From Datura wrightii (taxonomy: Eukaryota; Streptophyta; Magnoliopsida; Solanales; Solanaceae), in the NCBI GenBank assembly GCA_035772735.1, contig JASDFA010000001.1:52901001-52965000 (forward strand): DNA of 64,000 nt, in the 5' to 3' direction. Below are positions 31,084-42,154 of this stretch, one piece after another. Every line of letters begins with the position of its first letter. Within the stretch, counting starts at the first letter, position 1. The notes under the pieces were generated by a model. That model was not told where the DNA came from. It searched no databases and saw nothing but the letters and a program-made list of their open reading frames with translations. Position numbers and translations under genes: made by a program.

Positions 31084-32748
31084 TACTCTTACATCTCATG
31101 CAATTGACACCCATGCATAGCTAATTTGGCTCGACAATTCAAGCTATGGCTATACTGATTATTTAATATAGCAAATCATTAAGAAAACATGCATGGTCTC
31201 GTCAACACAAGGAAGTACACCACATTAAGACCTCCTAAACTCAAGAATCGATTCTCGATCTTGGCAAACTCGTGCAAATCAATTGATCAAGACATCCGAC
31301 ACGAAATATAATCTCTCATCAAGCATGTGCCCTCAGAACACAAGAGAATTACCCCATTTGCCATCATATGACTTCCAAAGCACTACATATAGGGGTATAT
31401 GAATATGATTTCGCTCTCTCTCCCAAAGAATTCACATGCATCATGTCATGAACCATAGGCTTGCCTCTAGTGTATTACTCCACTTATATAAGGATGCGTG
31501 ATGTAAGATCACGTAGGACTTAACGGGTTCTAATGTAAGCTAAGGAACTAGTAAATACTAGGCTAACCAATAATAGCACTAGCTTCCTTAAGCGCTTTAC
31601 AATACATCCCACCTTCATTACGGGCATTGTTTCTTCCTCCATCCTCTCATTCTTGAAATTTTTCTTTGTTTTTGTTCCCATTTCTTTAACCACACTCGAC
31701 TTACTAGCAAAGATTAGTCATGCATCTTTATTTTTTTAATTTCAACAAGTGCACCTTTGACCTTTTCTTTAATTTTCACCACTTCCGCTTTCCTTCCTAT
31801 TCACAATTCTCACTCCTTTACACTGTGGGAAAATTGTTTTTCTTGAGGGCTTAAGAGTTATGGATCAAATTCACGGCTAATGAAAAGAAGGGATTAAGCT
31901 CGATTTGTACCTCTTCAAAGAAAGAAAAAAAGGTTAAAGGCTCAATGGGGCTAATTAGGATGTACATTCAAGGTAGGTATGATAAGGGAGAAACTTTCAG
32001 TTTATTCAAAGAAATGCCTACATCATTTCCTACAATCCACATCCTTCATTTCGCTTAGCACACACACCAGGCAAGTTCTAGACACTTCACAATAGCATGG
32101 AATAGTCGAAACCTCACCTCGCACTCATTGCACATGCTTAACTCAAGACATATTCATAGACTCTTCAATCAGCTAATTACAAGATTCACTATTAAGCCTC
32201 GATCATACCGACTCGAACTCTATGGCCTAGGTATCTCAACATGTTTACACATTTGCATGCTTTCATACGAATCACCTTTGTATCTTAATATCATATACAA
32301 CACATAACAAGAATTCCGAACCATGAAGTATCGACACGTTTGGGAAACAAACACAAGAAAGAAAAGAAAGAAAAAAAACTACTCCTATTGACTACATTTC
32401 TCTTAAGACGGTCGTCATCCATCCATCATAGGGAACGGTCGCTATCTATGACTTTGGTTCAATGGGACTATTCTCGGTAAAAGCACCAAAAACAAAGGCC
32501 GAGAAACCCAACATAAAAGAAATTCAACAAAAAAAATTTTGATAGAAAAAGATTAAAAATATTAATTTGAAAAATATTTACACAACACAACCAACAGCAG
32601 CTCAACACAACACACAGCAGCTCAACATTCATTACAACACCAAATTAATTACAGAACACACAATACAGAGTCACATGGTCACATTTAGCACAGGCACAAC
32701 AACAAAAAAATAAAACATAAACAAAGCAGCTGGCACTTAACTACTCCC
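31084..32748 (-). other. Element F 3' non-coding region
   Basis: About 1.65 kb without a credible gene, homologous to 3572-5376 of A and 16426-17979 of B (for example the gacggtcgtcatccatcc block near 32410). Confidence 0.6.
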
Positions 32749-32784
32749 ACCCCAAACTTAAACCGAACACTGTCCCCATTGTTC
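32749..32784 (-). promoter_or_regulatory. Second polypurine-tract-like box with hairpin, after ORF2 of element F
   Basis: Minus strand: a 7-bp stem with one mismatch (gaacaat/agtgttc, 32765-32784) followed by TTTAAGTTTGGGGT (32749-32762). It corresponds to 5377-5412 in A. Confidence 0.6.
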
Positions 32785-32830
32785 ACATAATTTCAACATA
32801 TCACAAAGGTTGGGTGGTAAAACTCCCTGA

Positions 32831-34045
32831 TCAATCGAAGTATTCAACTTCTTCATCAGGTTTCGTTGCTTTGTCTCCCATATTAGAGTCTCCCCCGCCG
32901 TCCTCGTCTGACTCAACATCTGAGTCCTCCCGGCGTGTATCCTCATCGGTAGGGACATCATTATCTACGGGCCCCACAAATGCGCGCCCCACTCTGCATA
33001 GAACCCGGGCATTCTCGCCAAAAGGGTAGTCCAACTCGAGCTGCCAAAGCTCATCCTCTGTTGCCGGCCTCCCGCCTATGCGTAGCTGCAACATCTGCAT
33101 CCCGTATATGCGGGCCATGTACTGATCATCCCGAGCATGTCGCTCGGTGAGCACCGGCCAATAAGTAGTGTCTGGTGCCTTGGTTTTAGTGACATCCAAG
33201 GTACGCCTGTCGATCTATGAGATGTAGTCCAGGGCCTCCTCCTCAATATCATGGCCCCTCAGAAACGTGGTAAGTAGACCACCGAACCCGTATCTATGCC
33301 CCTAATGCAGTTGGGCTCTCTTCATGGCGGAGATAATCACTGCCCCCACATTGATTTCCAGCCCCTTTATCAGGGTATACACCAAGAAAACTCTATCCCA
33401 GGTGACATCTATCATGTGCACCCCCGGGATCAGGCAAGAACACACAATCTTCAACCAAATCCGAGCTTCCCGATTTATCTGAGAGTAAAGCAATGTTTGA
33501 TGGTAGCCCCTCTCCTTGTGCCTACCCCACCTGGCTGTCGATCGGGTTCCACATAAGGTGCGTCTGATGTCCACATAGGGTGGAGTGATGTTCAGTTGCC
33601 GGAGGACATGAGCGTCTGTGTCCCGCGCCCCCAGGATTGCATTCAAGTGATGGGGCTGAAAAGTGACAACCTGCCCCCTGATTTTGACGGTGTGACTGCA
33701 TAAGGTCGGGTTCCAGTTGGCATAGAACTCCCGGATAATATGGAGATTGCACTCCCTGGGCTCTTCGAAGATGAAGTTAAGCCCAGTGGTGTCAATTCTG
33801 TGTACAATCCGCGGGAATTCCTATGCCAGCGGCTCCCGTGCCATCTGCTCCTCCGGGAAGTATTTGGTTTCTTTATGTTTTGCATACCACTTCTTCCCCT
33901 CATTAGTCACCCATCTGGTTCTGTATTGTCGGCGTTGGCCTCTAGGAACCGTTTGTGCTACTGGAACTGTTGTTCCCAATCTAACCCTTTTTCTGCTGGC
34001 GCCCGATGTGGATGCGCCCTTGCCTTTGTCTTGTCTGCCTGACAT
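32831..34045 (-). pseudogene. Element F ORF2: putative plant transposon protein, three in-frame stops
   Basis: Homologue of A's ORF2 along its full length in one continuous frame: basic N terminus (SGRQDKGKGASTSG), core (GQRRQYRTRWVTNEGKKWY, NAILGARDTDAHVLRQLN, TLIKGLEINVGAVIISAMKRA), acidic C terminus ending DEEVEYFD. Three TAG stops at about 33818, 33299 and 33215 each replace a CAG glutamine codon of A. No frameshift is seen, so decay is by point change only. The chosen ATG (34045) lies just after a splice acceptor, as in A. Confidence 0.88.
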
Positions 34046-34050
34046 TGTTC

Positions 34051-34681
34051 CTGTACATTCAAACATACAGTCCCAATGTTATTCAAGTCATAATCAGCTA
34101 CAACTAAGGTTGGGTGGAATTGGGGCACCCCACACTTAGTCTTTAGCCGCAATCAAAACAATTTGACAAGACATTCATGCTTTTGCCATTCTTATCATTC
34201 AACATGCTTAGTGCATTTATATAAGTTGATGGAACAATTACTATGTACTACTCATACTTCGTACAATGAATACAAATTTCTCCATCGATTCAATTACATC
34301 ATCATAGCACTTAGCAATTTTTCAATAACCTATGTAATTCTCCAATTGCATTTTCCCGAAAATCCCTCTTCTAACTTAGCATATTCAACATCAATCACAA
34401 TATATTTCACTTCACCCAACAGGCACAACCCAATTTTTTCAACATTTAAAAGAATTTAGTCGTCTTCCTATTCCATCTTCAACCCTAGCTATCAATTTCG
34501 CAAGAATTTTAATCACACATGCAATCATTGAGTTCATATACTCACAACGATACTATGAACATCATTCAATCATAACTCAAGTAAATTCAAGCTCGTTTCT
34601 CACTTAGGGTAAGGTTCAATCACCAAACATGTTCAAGAATCAAAAATTTTAGCAAAAATGAGGTAGAGTTCAAGAACATAC
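34051..34681 (-). other. Predicted 5'-UTR intron of element F ORF2
   Basis: Minus-strand donor AAAG/GTATGT at 34682/34681 and acceptor TGTACAG/GAACAATG at 34051/34050, 631 nt. Both sites and their place relative to the ORF2 ATG match those of A. The box TAAGTGTGGGGT at 34127-34138 lies near the acceptor, again as in A. Confidence 0.65.
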
Positions 34682-34689
34682 CTTTAATT

Positions 34690-35020
34690 TGATGAAATCG
34701 AAGAAAAGTTGAAGGAATTCGATCCTTAGGTCGGTGTCACGTTGGGGGAGAAGGGGATCTTTGGTGTGGGTCGCGGAGGGGATGGGAAAGTGGGAAGAAT
34801 TGAAAGAAATTGGGGTTTAAAAGTTATTTTTTGCGCGGGTTACCCGGTGACCCGGTGTGACTCGACGTGAAATAACACTCAACGTGTCACGGAGTGCAAC
34901 GCGGAGCACTGTCTCCGTGACACGGAGTCATCGCGCCAGTGTTCTGGATTTTTAAAAAATCCGAAATAGGTCTCAATGTGTCACGGAGGGTAACGTGGAG
35001 TCATCGCGCCAGTGTTCTCA
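34690..35020 (-). promoter_or_regulatory. Internal GC-rich array and leader exon upstream of element F ORF2
   Basis: One complete GC-rich unit (aacgtgtcacggag to tctccgtgacacgg, 34880-34930) and one shortened unit (to about 35020). On the minus strand a TTTTAAAC sequence, a pyrimidine-rich stretch and the intron donor follow. It parallels 7390-7745 in A. A promoter function is inferred. Confidence 0.45.
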
Positions 35021-35202
35021 CCTCAATTTTTTTCCTTTGTGATTCTTTTCATTTTTGCCCTCCGTTCCACCTAAAAATCATTTCACCACAAGAAATTGGT
35101 TAGAATTCATATGTTTCAATGCAAAAAAATTAATTTTTTTTCTTTGTTTTTCTCTTTTAAATTTTTTTTTCAAATAGTTCTACTCGTCTATTACAACACA
35201 TT

Positions 35203-35220
35203 CACGGGTTGCCTCCCACG
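35203..35220 (-). promoter_or_regulatory. Conserved GGGAGGCAACCC hairpin, element F copy
   Basis: Minus strand CGT-GGGAGGCAACCC-GTG. The outer pairs are C-G plus two G-U wobbles, so the stem can still form. It lies about 40 nt after the integrase C terminus. Confidence 0.65.
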
Positions 35221-35260
35221 CAGCGCCTGATTTACCATCGTGGCTCAACGTCATTCATGC

Positions 35261-35857
35261 TCAATCATCCTCTAGAGTGATGGACATCTTCTCTCGAATG
35301 ACATCCTCACCCCAATAATGTTTACATTGTTGCCCATTTACTAAAAATGTGGCACTTCTATCTTTTTGCCACAACTCCACTGCCCCGTGTGGGGTCATTC
35401 TCACCACTTCAAACGGCCCTGACCATTTGGACCGCAAATTTCCTAGAAAAAGCTTCAGTCTCGAATTAAATAGCAACATCTTCTACCCCGGCTCAAAGAT
35501 CCGATGCACCATATGCCTATCGTGCCACCTCTTCGTTTTCTCCTTGTAGCATTTGGCACTTTCATAAGCATGCCATTGAAACTCATCACGTTCGCTGAGT
35601 TGCATCAGCCTCTTCTTCCCTGTTAGCTCTGGGTCCATGTTCAACTTTCTCACGGCCCAAAAAGCTCGATGTTCTAGCTCCACAGGCAGATGACATGCCT
35701 TTTCGTAGACCAATCTATACGGAGAAGTCCTAATGGGTGTCTTGTACGCAGTTCTATAAGCCCACAATGCATCATTGAGTTTACTTGACCAATCAATTCG
35801 TTGTGCATTCATTGTCTTCTGTAGAATTTGCTTTATCTCTCTATTCGACACCTCCAC
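35261..35857 (-). pseudogene. Element F integrase C-terminal half
   Basis: Follows the fusion ORF after one TAA stop at about 35872, which takes the place of the Gln preceding the catalytic Glu (VEVSNREIKQ). The Athila-type second half follows: WSSKLNDALWAYRTAYKTPI, SPYRLVYEKACHLPVELEH, then the segment with MLLFNSRLKLFLGNLRSKW and GPFEVVRM. It ends near 35261 (KMSITLEDD). A stop between 35483 and 35479 splits it again. No chromodomain is present, as expected for Athila. Confidence 0.85.
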
Positions 35858-36622
35858 TTAGCCACTAGTTTGGGGATGATACGTTGTTGCTACCTTGTGG
35901 CGCACCCCAGACTTAGCTAGCAAATTCTTGAAATTTTCATTTACAAAATGAGCCCCTCCATCACTGATAATGGCTCGGGGTGTCCCGAACCTAGTGAAAA
36001 TATGCTTTTTCACAAATTTTGTTACCACCTTGTTGTCATTCCTGGGGCAAGCTGTTGCTTCGACCAACTTGGATACATAATCAACGGCTATCAAGATGTA
36101 ACGATTACCAAATAACGGTGGGAACGGGCCCATGAAATCTATTCCCCATACATCAAAAATCTCCACTTCTAATATCTGCTGCAGTGGCATCTCTTGCCTT
36201 CTACCAATTGTGCCTGTTCTTTGACATCTATCACACATTTTTGCATATGCCATAGAGTCTCTAAATAGTGTAGGCCAAAATAAACCTAATTGTAGCACCT
36301 TATGCGCTGTCCGCTCGCCTCCGTGGTGCCCTCCATACAATGATGAGTGACAACTCCTCAATACTTCTGCAATCTGGCTCTCTGTCAATCTGCTTTTGTT
36401 TGCTACGATGTCCTTGATATACTTTGCATATTTCGGCACTCCCTGCAAAAAATCAACCAAAGGTAAATTAATGTGTACCTGTTTCAATACCTCCATGAAT
36501 TTCTTAAAGCAAGCTTCTTCTTTGTGCTTCTTTAATCTTTGAGGGAACGGGGGTGGTGGTCTTTCTACTTCAGCTGCCTTCTTCTTCCCACTCTCATCAT
36601 CATGTTCCCCATCTTTTTCCAC
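35858..36622 (-). CDS. Element F gag C terminus joined in frame to integrase, open for 254 codons
   Basis: An uninterrupted frame in which the gag linker (PPPPFPQRLKKHKEEACFKK, INLPLVDFLQGVPKYAKYIK), also found in B at 15200-15350, passes directly into integrase near residues 70-80. Integrase has its zinc-binding part (CHSSLYGGHHGGERT, CDRCQRTG) and core with the first two acidic residues (WGIDFMGPF, IISDGGAHF). Protease, RT and RNase H, normally between them, are missing without loss of frame. The true start lies upstream in gag; the first base of the open stretch is not an initiation site. Whether the fusion protein was ever made is unknown. Confidence 0.82.
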   Translation of the reverse strand: MEKDGEHDDESGKKKAAEVERPPPPFPQRLKKHKEEACFKKFMEVLKQVHINLPLVDFLQGVPKYAKYIKDIVANKSRLTESQIAEVLRSCHSSLYGGHHGGERTAHKVLQLGLFWPTLFRDSMAYAKMCDRCQRTGTIGRRQEMPLQQILEVEIFDVWGIDFMGPFPPLFGNRYILIAVDYVSKLVEATACPRNDNKVVTKFVKKHIFTRFGTPRAIISDGGAHFVNENFKNLLAKSGVRHKVATTYHPQTSG

Positions 36623-38172
36623 TGCTCCTGATTGCTTAGGTGGTCTTTATGGTTCCACCTCCTTGAGTTGTAGTCCACTCCTTGTGGTCACTGCATTGAC
36701 CTGCTTGGGATTTGGGTCAGTGTCACTCGGTAGTCCTCCTCTGGGCCTGGTGTTTTGAGCTCCAGATAGTTGTCCAAACTGGTACTCCAACGCCTTTGTA
36801 GCTAACTGCTGATTTTTTATGTTTGCCGCTAATTTCACATAATCAACCTGCATTTGTGCTTGGTTAGCTATAAGTGTTTTAAACATGTCCTCAATGTTGT
36901 TGGGTGGTGGAGGAGGTGCATTGTTTCCTCTGTATTGCGACTGAAAATTCTGATGCCCCCTTGATTTCTCTGCACACCCTGATTCGAACTCTGCCCTTGA
37001 TGGCTATTACTACGCCAATAGAAATTCGGATGATTCCTCCTATTTGAGTTGTAATTGTTGCCATACTGTTGATTATTATTCCTCTAGACGTTCCCAACAA
37101 AGTTTACTGAATCTGGATTTGCACCACAACACTCAGCTGAGTGTTCATTACTCCCACATAATTCTCACCATATCTGCTACACTACATTGACTGGGGCTTG
37201 TGCTTGATTCAAGGTCATACTGCTGAAGTGGGTGTTGAGTTGATTTTGCAACGCAGCTATCTGGGCAGCAATAGCTGTAAAACCATCCACCTCAAAGACT
37301 CCTGCACTTTCCTTGTTCCTCCTCGTGATGAGTCCGCATTCACTCTGGATTTCCCTGTGAAATACGATTTAACAAAGTATAAAGCTCCTCATAAGTCTTT
37401 TCTAATGCCTGTCCCCCAGCTGCTGAGTCTAGCAAAATTTTTGTATGTGGTTCCAAACCCTCAATGAAAGTATGCACCAACACATCATTGGACTGGTGAT
37501 GGTGAGGACAATCCCTTAACATTGATTTGAACCTTTCCCAAGCTTGATACAGATTCTCACCCTCTCTTTGTTTAAAACTTAGTCTGACTTCTAAGTCTTG
37601 CTATTTTCCTAGATGGAAAGAATCGTATCAAAAACTTTCTTGAAAGATCATCCCAAGTGGTGATAGAGTTAGGTGGTTCAGCTTTCAACCACCTCTTTGC
37701 TTCCCCCAATAATGAAAATGGGAATAATGTAAGCCTCACGTAATTGGATGATACTCCAGCGGGAATGTAAGTGTCACTTATCTTCAAAAAGTTTTGGAGA
37801 TGTTGTTGTGGATCTTCATGAGGAGACCTGTGAATTGCCCCCTGGTGTGCAACAACTGCACCATGTTCTGTTTAAGCTCAAACCTCCCTCCTGGCTCTAG
37901 TGTGTGAATACTAGATGTAACATTATTTGCATGTGGGATTGCCACTTCGCGAACAGGCCTTGTTGCCATTTCCTCAGGCACTAAAACTACCCTCACAAGT
38001 GGTGGATTCTGTTGTTGCTCCAGAATTGTCTGTCTTAGCAACTGCAGCTTCTTCTCTAGAGCTTCCCTTCTTTGATGATGAAATTGTCTCTCCAGCTCTA
38101 TATATGAATCCAACAGCTCCTTATCTCTTGCCAGCGTTCAGAAGAATTCAATATCTGCAAGAGATAGGCTAA
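36623..38172 (-). pseudogene. Element F gag (Athila type), broken
   Basis: N terminus at about 38113 (MDSYIELERQFHHQRREALEKK). A frame change near 37800 follows, then the capsid motifs LLGEAKRWLKAEPPNSIT, LRDCPHHHQSNDVLVHTF and LDSAAGGQALEKTYEELY down to 37340. The zinc knuckle region (about 37100-37180) is in a different frame with stops. The segment 36647-36886 matches B 14870-15060 (KNQQLATKALEYQFGQL, GGLPSDTDPNPKQVNAV). It is clearly the same gag family as B. Confidence 0.83.
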
Positions 38173-38241
38173 GATCAAGTTGTCAGCACTTATATAGAAT
38201 TTGTAAACTAACACTAAGAAAATAAATTTACCAATTGCCAG

Positions 38242-38259
38242 TCCCCGGCAATGGCGCCA
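38242..38259 (-). promoter_or_regulatory. Element F primer-binding site, tRNA-Asp
   Basis: Plus strand tccccggcaatggcgcca, 17 of 18 matches to the tRNA-Asp 3' end, six bases from the LTR. Confidence 0.93.
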
Positions 38260-38265
38260 AAAACT

Positions 38266-39769
38266 TGTTCGGTGCTGTGGTGACTACACGCAAGTGCACG
38301 TGGTCGATCAAGTAGTAAAGTGGTTTATTTCAAGTCAAGTATCGATCCCACAGGGACTGAACTACGGTATTAATTAACTTAAGCGTCAGTGAACTCTATC
38401 TTTATGAATGCAGACAACCAAATAAATAATGTTTTGAGAGTTAAAGTTTACTACGTGATAAAAATCTAAGTTAAGATTATAATTTGAGTCTGCACAATAG
38501 CAATGAGCAAGCTGAGGTTAAAACAAACATGAAGGGAAGCAATTTATCAATTCAATTCAGCTAATCTTTTCTTTAGTTTCTAGTCAAGAATTATAGCCTA
38601 TGGATTGGATCTTTCGACTCCTATCCAATTTAAGAATCATGAACCTTAATCTACATTTCTGTGATAAAAGAATTTCATGCTCTAGCCATATATAACCGAT
38701 TCCTTAATTGACTAATAAGACTTTCAGATATATTTCTATTCTGAATGTAAATCTTTTCTCAAATTTTTTACAGCTAAGAAAAGATCATATCCTACCAATT
38801 CACATCTTTCCAATTTCTTTCCTTTTCAAAATCATAATTGGATTTCTTGATATACATTAACATTGGCCAAATACTAATGCAGTAAAAACAAGAATTGATA
38901 GAACAACCATTGAAGAAAAGATGAAAACTGAAATGATCAACAATTACATTCCACTACAATTGTTCTTAACCTCAGCAAGAAGTGAATTTTGCCACTCATT
39001 TGTGAATTAAACATCATCAAATAAGTAGAATTCATACAAAAAATTGAGATTAAAGAGAAAGAGAAAGAGAAGAACCCTAGAATTTTCGTCCTCTCAACTG
39101 CCTGTAACCCACGTACTTGCTCAACCAAGTCAAAATGTTTAAATAAAACCTAAGTGTGCTATTTATACTCTTGAGAATTTTTCTCGGAATAACAAGTAAT
39201 GTGGCATGGAGTGTGTCGCGGAACACTCCCTCCGTGCCACGGGGGTATCGCAGACCCTCACTGGAAGTCGGCTACCAGGCAAATGCACCTCAATGTGTCA
39301 CGTCTTGCATCGCAGAGCCTTGCCTCTGTGCCACGGTGCTATCGCGCGCCTTCACTGGAACTTTAGGTTCCAGGTAATTACACTCAACGTGACACGGAGT
39401 GCATCGCGGAGCACTGCATCCGTGTCACGGAGGTAACACGAGCCTCCACTGGAATTTGGCAAAATCAATTCATCTGAGGAAAAATGCCTCCGCGATGGCA
39501 GCGTGACACGGCTCCATCGCGGAGCCCTTATTTTTGCTGCTCTCCCTTCTCATTTTCCACTCCTTGTTTCCAAGTCCATTCCCGATCTTCACCAACATGT
39601 ATATTAGCTTCCCAAAATTTCCTTTCACCTGCAAAACAACACTAATCATGTTGGTTAGTATAAATTCACATTTAACTAAAAATAATATGAGAATATACAT
39701 AACGATAGATAAACAAGTCAAAATGAAGCATTTGTGTATCACTTGGGCATGCAATTCTGCCCAAGATCA
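38266..39769 (-). repeat. Element F 5' LTR (1504 bp)
   Basis: Partner of 29541-31045, followed by gcgag. In element orientation this copy drives transcription. GC-rich units at 39197-39528 precede a TATA box (tataaatag on the minus strand, 39159-39167). Confidence 0.95.
39159..39528 (-). promoter_or_regulatory. Element F LTR promoter: GC-rich inverted-repeat array plus TATA box
   Basis: Three units and a half unit on the minus strand, for example CGTGACACGGAG and CTCCGCGATGGCAGCGTGAC at the far end, then about 30 bp to TATAAATAG. Same design as in A and B. Confidence 0.6.
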
Positions 39770-39774
39770 GCGAG

Positions 39775-40090
39775 CATCAGGCTCTCGAGGTTAGGGGAGC
39801 AGATCTTTGGAGCCTAGTATTCCAGCTGGTGATAGGTGTGACCGGAGACATACTGGTCAGTGCTTATCGTGTATAGGTGCTTGTTTCGGGTGTGGGAAGC
39901 TCGGTCATATGCTTAGAGATTTTCAAGCAGCTAGACAGGGCCATGGTAGAGGCCGAGACCCAGCCACTAGTTCAATAGCCCCACCAACACACTTATTTCA
40001 ACAAGGAGCCTCCACTAGTGCAGGTGGTGGTCAGCGTCAGAATAGGTTCTATTCCTTTGCATCTCTCTAGGAGCAGGAGGTCTCTCCAGA
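39775..40090 (+). pseudogene. Element E gag, 3' part with zinc knuckle
   Basis: Resumes E's gag after F. CFGCGKLGHMLRDF at about 39890-39930 has the CX2CX4H part of the knuckle but Phe where the last Cys is expected. A Ser/Thr/Ala-rich tail and GGGQRQNRFYSF, typical of the gag-protease boundary in this group, follow. Stops lie near 39793 and 40068. Confidence 0.82.
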
Positions 40091-40591
40091 TGTAGTCACT
40101 GGTATGTTATGAATATTCCACCTTGATGTATATGCATTGTTAGTTCTAGGGCTACTTTATCCTTTGTGATGCCCTATGTTGCTAGTAGTTTCAAAGTTTG
40201 TCCTGAAATCCTATCAGAAGCTTTCTCAGTCTCTACTCCAATTGGTGATTTAATCATAGCTCGACGGCTATACAAAAATTGCGCTATCACAGTACTTTAG
40301 AAAGTCACCTCCAAAGATTTAGTAGATCTATTCATCATAGATTTCGATGTTATCTTCGACATAGATTGGCTACATGCATGTTATTCCTCAGTAAATTGTA
40401 GAACCCATGTGGTAGAGTTTCAGTTTTTGGGTGAGCCAGTCCTAGAGTGGAAGAGTAGTTCAGCCGTTCCTGTAGGTCACTTCATTTCCTCCCATATAGC
40501 CAAAAAGATTATTTCTAAGGGTTGTATGTACCATCTAGTTAGGGTTAAGTATGCTACATCTGAAACCTAGACTATCTAGTCAGTTTCGATA
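40091..40591 (+). pseudogene. Element E first protease
   Basis: LDVYALLVLGATLSFVMPY at 40120-40180: the active-site Asp is replaced by Val (VLGA for DLGA), so it is inactive. Downstream are FKVCPEILSEAFSVSTPIGD, a degraded IDFDVIFDIDWL strand pair and SSVNCRTHVVEFQFLG. Stops at about 40110, 40300, 40568 and 40577. Confidence 0.78.
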
Positions 40592-41558
40592 GTGTGTGAA
40601 TATCCAGAAATGTTTCCAGATGATTTACCAGGAATTCCTCCCGAGCGAGAGATCGACTTTGGAATCTGCCTTCTTCCCGATACGCAGCCTATATATATTC
40701 CTCATTACAGAATGGATACAGCTGAGCTAAAGGAGTTGAAGGAGCATTTTAAAGATTCTCTTAGACAAGGGTTTCATTAGACCAAGTAAATCCCCGTGGG
40801 GTGCACCAGTTTTCTTTGTCCGAAAGAACGATGGTTCCCTTCGGATATGTATTGACTACCGGCAATTGAACAAGGTCACCATCAAGAATAGGTATCCCCT
40901 CCCCATGATTGATCATTTGTTTGACAATCTTTAGGGTGCTAAGTGTTTTTTAAAGATAGACCTCAAATCCGGGTATCATTAGCTCAGAGCTCGGGAAAGT
41001 GACATCCCGAAGATAGCCTTCAGGACTCGGTATGGTCACTATGAGTTTGTATTTATGTCTTTTGGACTAACAAATGCTCCTGTAGCTTTTATAGATTTGA
41101 TGAATAGGGTGTTCAAGTCGTATTTGGATATATTCGTGATCGTTATCATAGATGACATACTCATATACTCTCAGAGTGAGGAGGAGCATGCTGCTCATTT
41201 GAGGGTGGTGCTACAGAATCTTAAGGATCGCCAGTTGTATGCTAAGTTCAGCAAGTACGAGTTTTGGTTAAACTCGATAGTATTTTTTTATGATGTGGTG
41301 TCACGTGAGGGTGTACAGGTGGACTCTTAAAAGATAGAAGTTGTGAAGAATTGTCCTAGACTAGTTAGTCCTTCAAATATCTGGAGTTTCTTAGGTTTAG
41401 TTGGTTACTACAAGAGGTTTGTGGAAGTATTTTCATCCATTGTTGCACCATTGACGAAGTTGACCCAGAAGAAAGTGAAGTTTCAATGGTTGGAGGCTTG
41501 TGAGAAGAGCTTCCAACAAATTAAGACCCGACTCACCGCAGCACCAGTGTTGACCCTA
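40592..41558 (+). pseudogene. Element E first reverse transcriptase
   Basis: CEYPEMFPDDLPGIPPEREIDFGI leads into the RT domain: YRMDTAELKELKEHF, DYRQLNKVTIKNRYPLP, MSFGLTNAPVAFIDLMNRVF. The catalytic box IIDDILIYSQSEEEH is intact at about 41140-41180. Lesions: a one-base shift near 40775, TAG stops near 40933, 40980 and 41328. The thumb ends with LTQKKVKFQWLEACEKSF. Confidence 0.83.
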
Positions 41559-42100
41559 CTTAAGCATACCGATGGGTTTGTGGTATATTGTGACGCCTCA
41601 AGGATCGGCTCTGGTTGTGTATTAATGCAGCACAGTAAGGTTATAAACTATGCTTCTAGGTAGCTGAAAGTCCATGAAAAGAATTATCCGACTCATGACC
41701 TCGAGTTGGCAGCGGTGGTATTTGCCTTGATGATTTTGAGACACTATCTGTATGGGGTCCATGTGGATGTGTTTATAGACCATAAAAGCCTACAGTACGT
41801 GTTTACCCAGATGGATCTAAATCTATGTCAAATGAGGTGGTTCGAGCTTCTTAAAGATTATGATATAAGTGTCCTTTATCATCCTGGCATGGCTAATATG
41901 GTGGTAGATGCTCTTAATAGGATATCTATGGAGAGTGTGACCCACATAGATGAGGAGAGGAAAGAGTTAGTGAAGGATGTGCATCGGCTTGCATGGCTAG
42001 GATTTCGTCTCGTTGACTCGATGGATGGTGGTGTCATTGTTCAAAATGGATCAGAATCTTCATTGGTGATCGAGGTCAAAGCTAGAAAAGATGAGGATCA
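41559..42100 (+). pseudogene. Element E first RNase H
   Basis: LKHTDGFVVYCDASRIGSGCVLMQHSKVINYASR, one stop at about 41661, then LKVHEKNYPTHDLELAAVVFAL, VDVFIDHKSLQYVFTQ and MANMVVDALNRIS. The catalytic acidic positions (D in CDAS, E in DLELA, D in FIDHKS) are kept. The frame continues open into the integrase tether. Confidence 0.83.
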
Positions 42101-42154
42101 TGTTTTGGTCAAGTTGAAGGAGGTCGTTCAAAATCAGATGGTGCAGGTCTTCTC

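Larger units (their letters stand above)
29541..39769 (-). mobile_element. Element F: non-autonomous Athila-like element with gag-integrase fusion and decayed ORF2
   Basis: Complete 10229-bp minus-strand element. LTRs are 1505 bp (29541-31045) and 1504 bp (38266-39769), flanked by the duplication gcgag (29536-29540, 39770-39774). In element order: 5' LTR, Asp primer site, gag, integrase joined to gag, hairpin, GC-rich array, leader exon and intron, ORF2 pseudogene, polypurine-like box, 3' non-coding region, hairpin plus polypurine tract, 3' LTR. It has no protease, RT or RNase H. It lies in the gag gene of E. Confidence 0.93.
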
